A stretch of DNA of 64,000 bases. Source: Streptomyces davaonensis JCM 4913 (GTDB lineage Bacteria > Actinomycetota > Actinomycetes > Streptomycetales > Streptomycetaceae). Where the stretch lies: NCBI RefSeq assembly GCF_000349325.1, contig NC_020504.1, positions 682,001-746,000 on the forward strand. The letters are read 5' to 3'. The notes beneath the pieces are model-generated. The model ran no database searches and had not been told where the DNA came from. It saw only the letters and a list, made by a program, of their open reading frames with translations. Every line of letters begins with the position of its first letter. Position 1 is the first letter of the stretch. A program made the translations under genes and the position numbers. Of this stretch, positions 17,934-26,152 are shown in pieces.

Positions 17934-19467
17934 CGGCGGTCGCCTCTTCCCGTACGTCGTTCCCGGCGATGGCCCGCATCAGCCTCTCCTCGGTGACGTC
18001 GTCGCCGCTCAGCTCGCCGACGACAACGCCGTCCTTCAGTACGACCACGCGGTCGGACCCTTCGATCAGTTCCTCCAGGTCGGAGGAGATGAGCAGGACG
18101 CCCAGGCCGTCGGCGGCCAGTTCGTCGACGAGTTTCTGTACCTCGGCCTTGGCTCCGACGTCGATGCCGCGGGTGGGTTCGTCGAGCAGGAGCACCTTGG
18201 GATGCATGGCGAGCCAGCGGGCCAGCAGCACCTTCTGCTGGTTGCCGCCGGAGAGTTCGCCGACCTTCTGCCGCGGTGAGGACGCCTTGATCCGGAGCCG
18301 TTCGATGAAGGTGTCGACGATCGCGTCGACCCGTGCCTCCGAGACCAGGCCGAAGCGGGACAGCCGCGGCAGCACGGCGAGGGCGATGTTCTCCCGCACC
18401 GAAAGCCCCGGGACGATGCCCTCGCTCTTGCGGTCCTCGGGCAGCAGGCTGATGCCCGCCCGGATGGCGGCCGGTGTGGAGCCCGCGCGCAGCGGCACAC
18501 CGGCCACGGTGACCCTGCCCGAACCCAGCGGCAGGGCACCGGCGATGGCCTTCGCCGTCTCGGTGCGTCCGGAGCCGAGCAGCCCGCCGAGACCGACGAC
18601 CTCACCGGGACGGATGCTCACCGAGACCCCGTGCAGCTGGTGCGGAACCGTCAACTCGTCCGCGCGCAGGACCGGTTCGGCATCCGCCGCACCATGGTCG
18701 CCGGTGAACTTGGTCAGGCCCTCCTCGCGGACCTCGCCCAGATCCCGGCCGAGCATGGTCGACACGAGCGAGAGCCGGTCGAGTCTGGCCAGCGGGCCGT
18801 GGTGGACCCGCTTCCCGTCGCGCAGCACAGTGACGGTGTCGCACACGGCGTACAGCTCGTCCAGGCGGTGGCTGACGTAGACGACCGCGATGCCCGCGTC
18901 GCGCAGCCGCCGGATCACCGTGAACAGGGTCTCCACCTCGCGGGGTTCGAGGGAGGAGGTCGGCTCGTCCATGATGACGATCCGCGCGTCGGTGGCGACG
19001 GCCCGGGCCAGGGCGACCATCTGCTGGGCACCGACTCCCAGGCTGCGCAGGGGCCTTCGGACATCGACCCGCACTCCGTAGGTGCGCAGCGTCTCCTCGG
19101 CCTCCCGGTTCATCCGGGCGATGTCCAGTACACCGAGCCGGTTGCGCGGCTCACGGCCCAGGAAGAGGTTGCGGGCCACGCTGAGCAGCGGGATGAGGTT
19201 GACCTCCTGGTAGATGGTGGAGATCCCGGCCTTCTGCGCCTCCAGCGGGGTGGCGAAGGAGACCTCGCGGCCCTGGAAGACGATCTGTCCGGCGTCGGGC
19301 CGGTACACGCCGGTGAGGAGTTTGATGAGGGTCGACTTCCCGGCGCCGTTCTCGCCGATCAGGGCGTGGACCTCACCGGCGTGCAGGGTGAGGTCCACGT
19401 CGTCCAGGGCCCGGACGCCGGGGAAGGTCTTGCTCAGTCCGCGGACGGTGAGAACTTCTGCGGGCAC
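17926..19467 (-). CDS. Sugar ABC transporter ATP-binding protein, two nucleotide-binding domains (RbsA/YtfR-like)
   Basis: 513 residues from a GTG start one base after the binding-protein stop; a longer frame to 19731 would run into that gene. The first cassette has Walker A GENGAGKST (about 38-46), signature LGVGAQQMV and Walker B IVIMDEPTSS. The second has the degenerate Walker A typical of this family (GLLGSGRTE), signature LSGGNQQKV and Walker B LLLDEPTRG. The protein powers uptake on the cytoplasmic side with the two permeases encoded downstream. Cassette length and motif pattern match RbsA/MglA/YtfR proteins. Confidence 0.92.
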   Translation of the reverse strand: MPAEVLTVRGLSKTFPGVRALDDVDLTLHAGEVHALIGENGAGKSTLIKLLTGVYRPDAGQIVFQGREVSFATPLEAQKAGISTIYQEVNLIPLLSVARNLFLGREPRNRLGVLDIARMNREAEETLRTYGVRVDVRRPLRSLGVGAQQMVALARAVATDARIVIMDEPTSSLEPREVETLFTVIRRLRDAGIAVVYVSHRLDELYAVCDTVTVLRDGKRVHHGPLARLDRLSLVSTMLGRDLGEVREEGLTKFTGDHGAADAEPVLRADELTVPHQLHGVSVSIRPGEVVGLGGLLGSGRTETAKAIAGALPLGSGRVTVAGVPLRAGSTPAAIRAGISLLPEDRKSEGIVPGLSVRENIALAVLPRLSRFGLVSEARVDAIVDTFIERLRIKASSPRQKVGELSGGNQQKVLLARWLAMHPKVLLLDEPTRGIDVGAKAEVQKLVDELAADGLGVLLISSDLEELIEGSDRVVVLKDGVVVGELSGDDVTEERLMRAIAGNDVREEATADG

Positions 19468-19468
19468 G

Positions 19469-20563
19469 TCAGTACGCCTTGCCGAGGTCACTCTTCGCGT
19501 TGTCCGCGCCGTAGGCACCGTCCTCGATAACGATGTCCTGGGCGACTTCCTCACCCTGGGTGAAGGTGTCGAGGGTCTGGAAGGCCAGCGGGCCGAAGCG
19601 CGGGTTGGACTCGATGACCCCGCTGATCCAGCCGTCCACGATGCCCTGGACGGCGTTGCGGGTGCCGTCGACCGTGACGATCTTGACGTCGCCGGCCTTC
19701 TTCCCGGCGCCCTTGAGCGCGGCGACGGCACCGAGGCCCATCTCGTCGTTCTCGGCGTAGATGCCCTTGATCCCGGGCTTGGACTGGATGAGCTGCTCGG
19801 TGACCTGCTGGCCCTTTTCGCGGGCGAAGTCGCCGGTCTGCTCGAAGACGACCTTCAGCTCCGGGGCCTTCTCGGCGATCCGGTCCTTGAAGCCCTTGGT
19901 GCGCTCGGTGGTCACGTTGTTGCCCGCCGCGCCGAGCAGGATCGCCACCTCTCCCTTGCCGCCGGTCGCCTCGATCATCTGGTCGGCGGCGCGCTTGCCC
20001 TGCTCGACGAAGTCGGAGGCGATGAAGGAGACATAGTCCTTGCACGCCGTGGCGTTGATCTTGCGGTCGATCGTCACGATGGGGACCTTCTTGGCGGCCG
20101 CCGCCTGGAGGACCGGGTCCCAGCCGTCGGAGTTCAGCGGGGCGATGACCAGCAGGTCGGCACCCTTGGCCAGCAGGTCCTGGACATCGCTGATCTGCTT
20201 GGAGAACTGCGACTGGGCATTGGCCGTCAGCAGTTTGACCCCGCGCTTGCTCGCCTCGTCCTTGATGGACTGCGTCTCGGCGATACGGAACGGGTTGGCT
20301 TCCTTCTCGGACTGGGAGAAGCCGACGGTGGCGTTCTTGAGATCGAGCTTCTCAGCGCCGTACGCCTCGATGGTGCAGGTCTTGCCGCCCGGCGCGGGCG
20401 AGGCGACCTTCTGTTCGGCGCCTGCGGCGGCCGCGGAGGAGGTGCCGCTCGACGCGTCGTCCTCCGACTTCGCGCAGGAGGTGGCGGTCAAGGCCACCAC
20501 GGCGGCCAGGGAGACGGCCACAGGACGGGCGAGGGGGCGACGACGGTGAGTGGTGCGCTGCAT
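19469..20563 (-). CDS. Sugar-binding lipoprotein of the ABC transporter (YtfQ-like)
   Basis: 364 residues. The lipoprotein signal peptide has lipobox LTATSC (Cys30), followed by a Ser/Ala-rich linker and a type I sugar-binding fold (Peripla_BP_4). The segment VGFSQSEKEANPFRIAE is like the start of the mature galactofuranose-binding protein YtfQ. It is the first gene of a four-gene operon and is preceded by a candidate LacI operator. The ligand is inferred to be a furanose or related hexose/pentose from the binding protein, the operon layout and the AbfB-type GH2 gene downstream; this is not proven by sequence alone. Confidence 0.88.
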   Translation of the reverse strand: MQRTTHRRRPLARPVAVSLAAVVALTATSCAKSEDDASSGTSSAAAAGAEQKVASPAPGGKTCTIEAYGAEKLDLKNATVGFSQSEKEANPFRIAETQSIKDEASKRGVKLLTANAQSQFSKQISDVQDLLAKGADLLVIAPLNSDGWDPVLQAAAAKKVPIVTIDRKINATACKDYVSFIASDFVEQGKRAADQMIEATGGKGEVAILLGAAGNNVTTERTKGFKDRIAEKAPELKVVFEQTGDFAREKGQQVTEQLIQSKPGIKGIYAENDEMGLGAVAALKGAGKKAGDVKIVTVDGTRNAVQGIVDGWISGVIESNPRFGPLAFQTLDTFTQGEEVAQDIVIEDGAYGADNAKSDLGKAY

Positions 20564-20673
20564 GGGTGACCCCGATCCGGGCGACGCTGAAAGGGAGTTG
20601 GGGAGGCGGTGAACGGGCAGAGTTGCTCTTCTCTCCAGGCGGGAAAGGTTGTTCGGCCCGCCGCACAGAGGTT

Positions 20674-20689
20674 TTTACATCGTTGGAAG
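20674..20689. promoter_or_regulatory. Candidate LacI-family operator upstream of the sugar transporter operon
   Basis: TTTACATCGTTGGAAG lies 110 bases before the binding-protein start. It is an imperfect palindrome around CG, alignable with the sites at 7654 and 21895. A further inverted TGTAAA follows at 20695-20700, so the full site may extend to 20700. The rest of the 276-base gap (20564-20839) shows no gene. Confidence 0.55.
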
Positions 20690-20839
20690 GATGCTGTAAA
20701 CCCCCTGTGCACGAGGCGAACTTGGGACGCCGTCGGCAAGACGGCAGCATCAATTGCTCTGCGGGCGACGCGAATCAGCGAGTGCACATCGCAAACGCCG
20801 ATGAAAAGAGGGGTGGTTCGGAACGCGGCGCCGAACGGA

Positions 20840-21874
20840 TCAGCCCCGACCGTCCGAGACCTGCGCCCCCCGGCCGAGCGTGCTCTCCCGCTGCACAAGC
20901 CGGTAGTCGGCCCACACTCGGCGCGGTTCGGGCGCTTCACCGCCGCCGAGCCGCGCCAGCACCGACTCGACCGCGAGCCGGCCGATGGCTTCCTTGTCCG
21001 GCGACACGGAAGTGAGCGTCACCGCACCGAAACGCCCCTCGACGACGTCGTCGAAGCCGACGATCGCGATGTCCTCGGGCACCCGCAGCCCGCGTTCGTG
21101 CAGCACACGCATCGCGCCGATGGCCATCGGGTCGTTGTAGGCGAAGACGGCGTCGGGGCGCCGCCCGGATTCCAGGATGCGCGCCATGGCGGCCGCGCCG
21201 TCCGCATGCCCCCACCCGTCGGTGGCGGCGACCAGCCCGTCGTCGGCCGGGAGTCCGGCGCCGGTCAGCTCCTCGCGCCAGCCCCGTACCCGCAGTTGCG
21301 CGGGCTCACTGCGACCGCGGCGATCACCGATGAACGCGACTTCCCGCCGCCCCAGTTCGATGAGATGCCGCACCGCCGTGCGGGCCGCGGCCACGTTGTC
21401 GATCGCGATGTGGTCGTACGGCAGGGCGTAGTCCCGTTCGCCGAGCAGCACGAGCGGGACCTTCTCCGCCCGGTCGCGCAGATCCTCGGTCTCCAGCTCG
21501 ATGGGGCTGAGGATGAGTCCGTCGATGACCCGGGCCCGGAAGCCCTGGCTGACCAGGATCTCCTGCTCGCGCCGGCCGCCGGTGTGGTCCAGCAGCACGA
21601 TGTAGTCATGCGCGGCGGCGGCGTCGATGACGGTGGCCGCGAGTTCGGCGAAGTACGGATTGCCCAGTTCGGGCAGGGCGAGCGCGATGATGCCCGTGCG
21701 TCCCTTGCGCAGGTGCCGGGCGGCGAGGTTGGGCCGGTAGCCGAGCGCGTCGATGGACGCCTGAACGCGCTCGCGCATGGCTGGTGTGACGTGCTGATAG
21801 TTGTTCACCACGTTGGAGACGGTCTTGATGGAGACCCCAGCGTGCGCGGCGACATCCTTGAGGCTGACCCGCAC
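20840..21874 (-). CDS. LacI-family transcriptional regulator
   Basis: 344 residues from a GTG start. The N-terminal LacI helix-turn-helix (about 3-55: VSLKDVAAHAGVSIKTVSNVVN) includes the minor-groove hinge, followed by a periplasmic-binding-protein-like effector domain. It lies upstream of the transporter operon in the same direction, with 276 bases between them. Palindromes before its own gene, the transporter operon and the intact GH2 gene suggest it represses all three and itself, released by the imported sugar (inference from LacI family behaviour). Confidence 0.9.
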   Translation of the reverse strand: MRVSLKDVAAHAGVSIKTVSNVVNNYQHVTPAMRERVQASIDALGYRPNLAARHLRKGRTGIIALALPELGNPYFAELAATVIDAAAAHDYIVLLDHTGGRREQEILVSQGFRARVIDGLILSPIELETEDLRDRAEKVPLVLLGERDYALPYDHIAIDNVAAARTAVRHLIELGRREVAFIGDRRGRSEPAQLRVRGWREELTGAGLPADDGLVAATDGWGHADGAAAMARILESGRRPDAVFAYNDPMAIGAMRVLHERGLRVPEDIAIVGFDDVVEGRFGAVTLTSVSPDKEAIGRLAVESVLARLGGGEAPEPRRVWADYRLVQRESTLGRGAQVSDGRG

Positions 21875-21894
21875 GGCAATCCCTTCACGTCAAT

Positions 21895-21910
21895 TTTACA
21901 ACGTTATACA
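21895..21910. promoter_or_regulatory. Candidate LacI-family operator upstream of lacI (autoregulation)
   Basis: TTTACAACGTTATACA begins 20 bases upstream of the lacI GTG start. It is the most symmetrical of the three related sites and centres on AACGTT. Its position over the likely promoter or leader fits autorepression. Confidence 0.6.
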
Positions 21911-21974
21911 GGCGCGGTCGGCGGGCTGACAAGGTGAGGGGGTGGACGGTGCGCGTCCCTGTCGGGGCCCTGCG

Positions 21975-22382
21975 TCAGGAGAGATCCGGCGACCGTACAC
22001 CCGAGGGCGAGGCTCGGAAGTACTCGGCCACCGCGGTATTGACGGCGGTCACCACCGCCACGACGCCCGCAGCGACGGGGTGCCCCACCGCGTACAGGGC
22101 AGCGGCCCCGCCCCCGAGCACCAGCGCCTTCACCACCAGCACGAGCGCAAGCCGCGGCCGCCAACGGGCCCGGGGCGCGGCGAACAGTCCCCACACCAGG
22201 ATGGCCAGCGAGGGTGTGCCCACACCGAGCAGGATGCGGGGCACACCCTCATGGCCCGCGCTGAATCCCCACCAGCCGAGAAAGCCCAGCGCGGCGATTT
22301 CCAACAGGAACGCCAAGGCTTCGTTCGCGATGTCCCAGGGCCGGGCATCGAGCCCCGCCGCACCGCCACCGGCCCCCGCCAT
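21975..22382 (-). CDS. YrdB-like (DUF2568) membrane protein
   Basis: 135 residues from ATG 22382, chosen because GGGAG lies six bases upstream; the next upstream ATG (22412) has no clear ribosome-binding site. Four hydrophobic segments follow the N-terminal motif DIANEALAFLLE, which is characteristic of small four-helix YrdB/DUF2568 proteins. The function of the family is unknown. It reads in the same direction as lacI but 100 bases upstream, so it is probably a separate unit. Confidence 0.75.
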   Translation of the reverse strand: MAGAGGGAAGLDARPWDIANEALAFLLEIAALGFLGWWGFSAGHEGVPRILLGVGTPSLAILVWGLFAAPRARWRPRLALVLVVKALVLGGGAAALYAVGHPVAAGVVAVVTAVNTAVAEYFRASPSGVRSPDLS

Positions 22383-22454
22383 CCGCCACTCCCGACCGAA
22401 GATCTCCAGCATGCCGGAGACAGCCTGACCACACCTGGCCGGAAAGGGAAGTCG

Positions 22455-22700
22455 GTGGATAGGGTCGCGGTCGTGACCAGGAAGCCCTCGCACTCCGTCC
22501 CCGGCCCTCTCGCGGCGGCAGCCGCGGCCGAGTTCCTGAACGCGCAGGAGATCACGACCACGGACTGCCGGGGCTGCGGCGCCGAGGTGTCGGGGGTCAA
22601 CGGGCGGTACGCCTGCGGGGTCTGCGGGTGGACGAACCACTGGTCCGAAGGGCACAACCAACTGCCGGGCGCCCATGAGGACCCGGACGCGGTGGCGTGA
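22455..22700 (+). CDS. Small zinc-ribbon protein of unknown function
   Basis: 81 residues from a GTG start with an AGGGAA site upstream. The C-terminal half has two CxxC pairs (CRGCG and CGVCG) about 14 residues apart, a probable zinc ribbon. The N-terminal half is Ala-rich and helical. The start is uncertain; a GTG a few codons downstream is also possible. Function is not recognised. It is divergent from the YrdB-like gene. Confidence 0.6.
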   Translation: MDRVAVVTRKPSHSVPGPLAAAAAAEFLNAQEITTTDCRGCGAEVSGVNGRYACGVCGWTNHWSEGHNQLPGAHEDPDAVA

Positions 22701-22847
22701 TCCCGAGCCGGCCCTCCCCTTCCTCGGACGTCTGCGCGCCGCCTCCCTGACGCACCAGGTCTGGTAGGTGTGGGAGTAGAGGCGCTTTCCGAGCCACGTG
22801 CAGGCGTCGACGTCCGGGCGGGTGGTCGGGGTGCAGGGGCCCGTCTC

Positions 22848-23348
22848 TCAGGTCGCGGAGGGCGGTATCGGGAACAGCAGGCAGCTGCTCGTGGCGTGGG
22901 CGAGCAGGCGCTCGTCCGCGTCGACCAGCTTGGCCTCGGCCAGCGCGGTCGTCCGGCCCCGGTTGACGATCGTGCCGATGGCCCGGACCTTGCCGGTGTC
23001 CGCGGTGATGCGCTTGAGGAACTTCACGTTCAGGTCGAGCGAGGTGTACCCCATGCCCGGCGGGAGCGTGGACTGTACGGCGCAGCCGGCCGCCGAGTCG
23101 AGCAGGGTGGCGTAGACACCGCCGTGCACACTGCCGATGGGGTTGTAGTGCTCCTCCCCCGGCGTCATCGAGAACACCGCCCTGCCCTCTTCCACCTCGT
23201 CCAGCGTGAAGTCGAGGGTGGCCGAGACAGGCGGCGCGGGCAGCCGACCCGCCTGCATCTCCCGCAGGAAGTCCATACCGGAGGCGAGTCCCACGGCGGC
23301 GGCACTGGTCGCGGGGTCCTCCCACTCGTAGGTGCGTGTACGTCCCAT
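22848..23348 (-). CDS. PaaI-type hotdog-fold thioesterase
   Basis: 166 residues with the hotdog thioesterase signature NPIGSVHGGVYATLLDSAAG (about 69-88), where HGG and the following Asp mark the active-site region. Family members cleave acyl-CoA thioesters, often aromatic or medium-chain ones; the substrate is not predictable here. It is divergent from an HxlR-type regulator with 92 bases between the starts, which suggests that regulator controls it. Confidence 0.85.
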   Translation of the reverse strand: MGRTRTYEWEDPATSAAAVGLASGMDFLREMQAGRLPAPPVSATLDFTLDEVEEGRAVFSMTPGEEHYNPIGSVHGGVYATLLDSAAGCAVQSTLPPGMGYTSLDLNVKFLKRITADTGKVRAIGTIVNRGRTTALAEAKLVDADERLLAHATSSCLLFPIPPSAT

Positions 23349-23401
23349 GCTTCGGCGTCCTCTCGGCTGACTTCGTCGGTTGAAGCTAGCCCGGCGCTCA
23401 C

Positions 23402-23424
23402 CTGACTGTCAAAGGAATAGTCAG
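23402..23424. promoter_or_regulatory. Inverted repeat in the thioesterase/HxlR divergent promoter
   Basis: CTGACT (23402-23407) and AGTCAG (23419-23424) are perfect inverted arms with an 11-base spacer, close to the HxlR gene start. It is a candidate operator for the adjacent regulator; this is inferred from position. Confidence 0.45.
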
Positions 23425-23440
23425 CCCGTAGCATGGAGGC

Positions 23441-23908
23441 ATGGAGTGGCTTGAGGTCAGCACCGAGAACTGTCCCGTCCAGTGCACGCTCGATCTGGTC
23501 GGCGAGAAGTGGACGCTGCTGATCATTCGGGACGCCGCCAACGGCGTACGCCGGTTCGATGACTTCCGGCGCCACATCGGCCTGTCCGAGGCGGTCCTCA
23601 GCGACCGCCTGCGCAAACTCACCGCGGCCGGAATCCTCAGGACCGTCGCCTACCGCGAGCCGGGCAGCCGCTCCCGCAACGAGTACCGCCTGACCCGCAA
23701 GGGATGGGACCTGTGGCCCGTACTCGTCGCCCTCCGCCAGTGGGGCGAGGCCTACGCACCGGATCCCGAAGGCTCGGTACTGGACATGCGTCACGCCGCC
23801 TGCGAGGCCCCGGTCCGCGTCGTCGTCGAATGCGCGGAGGAGCATGTCGCCCTGTCCCCCAAGGAAGTCTCCGCCCGACCGGGCCCCGGCGCCCGCCGTC
23901 GGACGTAG
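23441..23908 (+). CDS. HxlR-family transcriptional regulator
   Basis: 155 residues. The N-terminal Cys (NCPVQCTLDLVGEKW) and the winged helix with FDDFRRHIGLSEAVLSDRLRKL are characteristic of HxlR regulators. The Cys could make it redox- or electrophile-responsive, as known for some family members. A stretch of about 40 residues follows the usual domain end. It probably regulates itself and the divergent thioesterase (inference). No clear ribosome-binding site is at a good distance, so the message could be leaderless. Confidence 0.88.
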   Translation: MEWLEVSTENCPVQCTLDLVGEKWTLLIIRDAANGVRRFDDFRRHIGLSEAVLSDRLRKLTAAGILRTVAYREPGSRSRNEYRLTRKGWDLWPVLVALRQWGEAYAPDPEGSVLDMRHAACEAPVRVVVECAEEHVALSPKEVSARPGPGARRRT

Positions 23909-24000
23909 TCCCACTTCATGCGTGGCGGGCTCTCGAACGGCGGGACAAGCCACACCGGGAGGGCGGGAACTGTCGTGGCCTTGCCGCGCGTTCCAGGTTC

Positions 24001-24876
24001 ATGACGACGAACCGCCAGCAGCCCGAGGTGCTCCGCTACACCGCCTTCTCCGGCTCTCCCGACGGTGGGAACCCGGCCGGTGTCGTGCTGGACGCCACCG
24101 GTCTCGATGACGACGACATGCTGGCGATCGCCGCTGAACTCGGATACTCGGAGTCCGCTTTCCTGACCGCGCCGCCGGAGGACATAGGCGGGGAGCAGGG
24201 GCGGGCGTACCGCGTGCGCTACTTCAGTCCCAAGGCCGAGGTGCCGTTCTGCGGGCATGCCACCGTCGCGACCGCCATCGCGCTCGCCGAGCGGATAGGG
24301 CCCGGGGAGCTGGTCTTCGCGACGCGCGCCGGGACCGTGCCGGTGCAGGTGGATGAGGAGCTCGGGACGGTCAGGGCCACACTCACCAGTGTCGAACCGC
24401 ATGTCGAGGAGATCGACGATACCGACCTCAGCGAGGCGCTCGCCGCGCTCGACTGGCCCGCCGCCGATCTCGACCCGGCCTTCCCGCCCCGCATATCGTT
24501 CGCCGGTGCCCGGCATCTCGTGCTGGCGGCGGCCTCCCGTGCGCGCCTGGCGGATCTCGCGTACGACTTCGCGCGCCTCGAAGCGCTGATGCACCGACTG
24601 GACCTCACCACGGTCCAGTTGGTGTGGCGGGAGTCGGCCACCGTCTTCCACGTCCGCGATCCGTTCCCCGTCGGCGGCGTCGTCGAGGACCCGGCGACCG
24701 GCGCCGCGGCCGCGGCGTTCGGCGCGTACGCCCGTGAACTCGGCCTGGTGCCCGAGGACTCCGTCCTCACCCTGCATCAGGGCGAGGACCTGGGGCGCCC
24801 CGGTGAGCTCACGGTGACGCTGCGCGCGGGTGACCCGAGGGTGCGGGTCGGCGGCACGGGGGTTCGTATCAGCTGA
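24001..24876 (+). CDS. PhzF-family isomerase-like protein
   Basis: 291 residues from ATG 24001; the open frame extends upstream to 23704 inside the regulator gene, so the longer version is rejected. The two pseudo-symmetrical PhzF halves are visible: GNPAGVVL near the start, the probable catalytic Glu in GYSESAFL, FCGHATVATA, and DPATGAAAAAFGAYA in the second half. PhzF relatives act as isomerases or epimerases. No phenazine genes are nearby, so the substrate is unknown. Its 3' end overlaps that of the convergent gene by 8 bases. Confidence 0.88.
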   Translation: MTTNRQQPEVLRYTAFSGSPDGGNPAGVVLDATGLDDDDMLAIAAELGYSESAFLTAPPEDIGGEQGRAYRVRYFSPKAEVPFCGHATVATAIALAERIGPGELVFATRAGTVPVQVDEELGTVRATLTSVEPHVEEIDDTDLSEALAALDWPAADLDPAFPPRISFAGARHLVLAAASRARLADLAYDFARLEALMHRLDLTTVQLVWRESATVFHVRDPFPVGGVVEDPATGAAAAAFGAYARELGLVPEDSVLTLHQGEDLGRPGELTVTLRAGDPRVRVGGTGVRIS

Positions 24877-25981
24877 GGGGAGGCGGCCCGTCCGGTACGG
24901 CGTGCAGGATCCTGAAGCGGTCGGGCGCTTCCGGGTCCCGGTCCACGACTTGGACGGGCGGCCAAGTCCATTGCCACACGCCGATTCCGGGCGTGCGCGA
25001 GAACCGGATCGGGCCACGAGTGCCGTCCACGGCGACGCGCGGCCAGGATGCGGCGATGCGGGCTCGGTCGGTGCCGTGCGAACGGAGCAGCTGGGCGAGG
25101 ACAGCGACCGTGTCGTATCCCTCGAAGGCGACGAAGGAGGGGGGTTCGGCCAGGCGCTCGCGCAGGGTCGTCGCCACTCGTGTGCCCAGCGGCGTGAGGC
25201 GTTCGGGCAGGTAGCGCAGGAACGGGATCGCGGTGCCCTCCTCGCTCAGCAGGGCCGCCCATTCGGCGAACTCCGGCTGCCCGGCCGGAGCGCCGATCAG
25301 GATGTCGGTGAGGCGCGGGTCGCGGCGGACGGACTTCACGATCGGCACCGCCGGATCCGGGTGGCCGGCCAGAAGAAGGAGAGCTGTCGCGCCGTGGGTG
25401 ACGAGTGCGTCGCACACGGCGTCGGGGGCCAGCGTGGTCATGTCGAGTTCGATGACCGTACCGCCGCGCGGAGCGAGGTGGTCGCCCAGGATGCGGGTCC
25501 CGGATGCCCAGTAGACGCTCGGCTGCGTGGCTACGGCGATGCGGCGATGACCGGCGCCGAGGAGGAAGTCCGCGTAGATCCGCCAGCCGTGGGACTGCGC
25601 CGGGGGCAGCCGCGCGACCCAATCGGTCGGCTGCTCGGTGAGCCCGTCGAGCACGGCTGACGAGCACAGGAACGGCAGTCCGAGGGCGTCGGCCCTGGCG
25701 GCGGCAGCTCGGGCGACGACGCTGTGGTACTCCCCCGCCAGAGCGGCCACGCCCAGGCCGGCCAGCTCGTCCACGGCCGCCGCGGCCTTCTCCGGATCGG
25801 CCGCGGTGTCCCGGACCACCAGCTCAAGTGGGCTTCCGTCGATCCCGCCCGCGTCGTTGACTTCGCGGACGGCCAGTTCGAGTCCGGCGAGCAGGTGGTG
25901 GCCTGCCTCGACCCAGCCGGGGCGAGTGAGCGGAACGAGGGCGCCGATCCGGGGGTGCACCTTGGTGATCACACCGGACAT
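24869..25981 (-). CDS. Type I periplasmic-binding-protein-like protein without a signal peptide
   Basis: About 370 residues if the start is the ATG at 25981 (Met at 25990 is an alternative; the frame is open to 26140 but then runs into an inverted-repeat element). The sequence resembles branched-chain amino-acid-type ligand-binding proteins: GALVPLTRPGWVEAGHHLLAGLELAVREVNDAGG, followed by a gap segment and VVRDTAADP. No signal peptide, lipobox or membrane anchor is seen at any candidate start. No permease or ATPase is nearby. It resembles the sensor domains of the two kinases at 3193 and 5424. A cytoplasmic ligand-binding role or a lost export signal are both possible. Confidence 0.7.
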   Translation of the reverse strand: MSGVITKVHPRIGALVPLTRPGWVEAGHHLLAGLELAVREVNDAGGIDGSPLELVVRDTAADPEKAAAAVDELAGLGVAALAGEYHSVVARAAAARADALGLPFLCSSAVLDGLTEQPTDWVARLPPAQSHGWRIYADFLLGAGHRRIAVATQPSVYWASGTRILGDHLAPRGGTVIELDMTTLAPDAVCDALVTHGATALLLLAGHPDPAVPIVKSVRRDPRLTDILIGAPAGQPEFAEWAALLSEEGTAIPFLRYLPERLTPLGTRVATTLRERLAEPPSFVAFEGYDTVAVLAQLLRSHGTDRARIAASWPRVAVDGTRGPIRFSRTPGIGVWQWTWPPVQVVDRDPEAPDRFRILHAVPDGPPPLS

Positions 25982-26058
25982 TGCATCCATCGCCGCCGCC
26001 GGGAGGCAACCGATTATCGGCACCTCCTCGCGGCGGCACAGACTGAAGGCGGCGGGCC

Positions 26059-26152
26059 AGGGTCTGTCGTTTGGATCAGGCCGGCTGCAAGAAACAGTGC
26101 AGGCCGACCGACCAGAGCCCGCAACGCCGGACTGATCCAAACGACAGGCCCT
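26059..26152. repeat. 94-bp inverted-repeat element (MITE-like or hairpin)
   Basis: The arms are 27 bases (26059-26085 and 26126-26152) with two mismatches, each containing CTGTCGTTTGGATCA in opposite orientation, around a 40-base core without a gene. The outer end meets the stop codon (TAG, 26151-26153) of the PASTA gene. No clear target duplication was seen. It may be a transposon-derived miniature element, or serve as a terminator for the PASTA gene. Confidence 0.6.
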
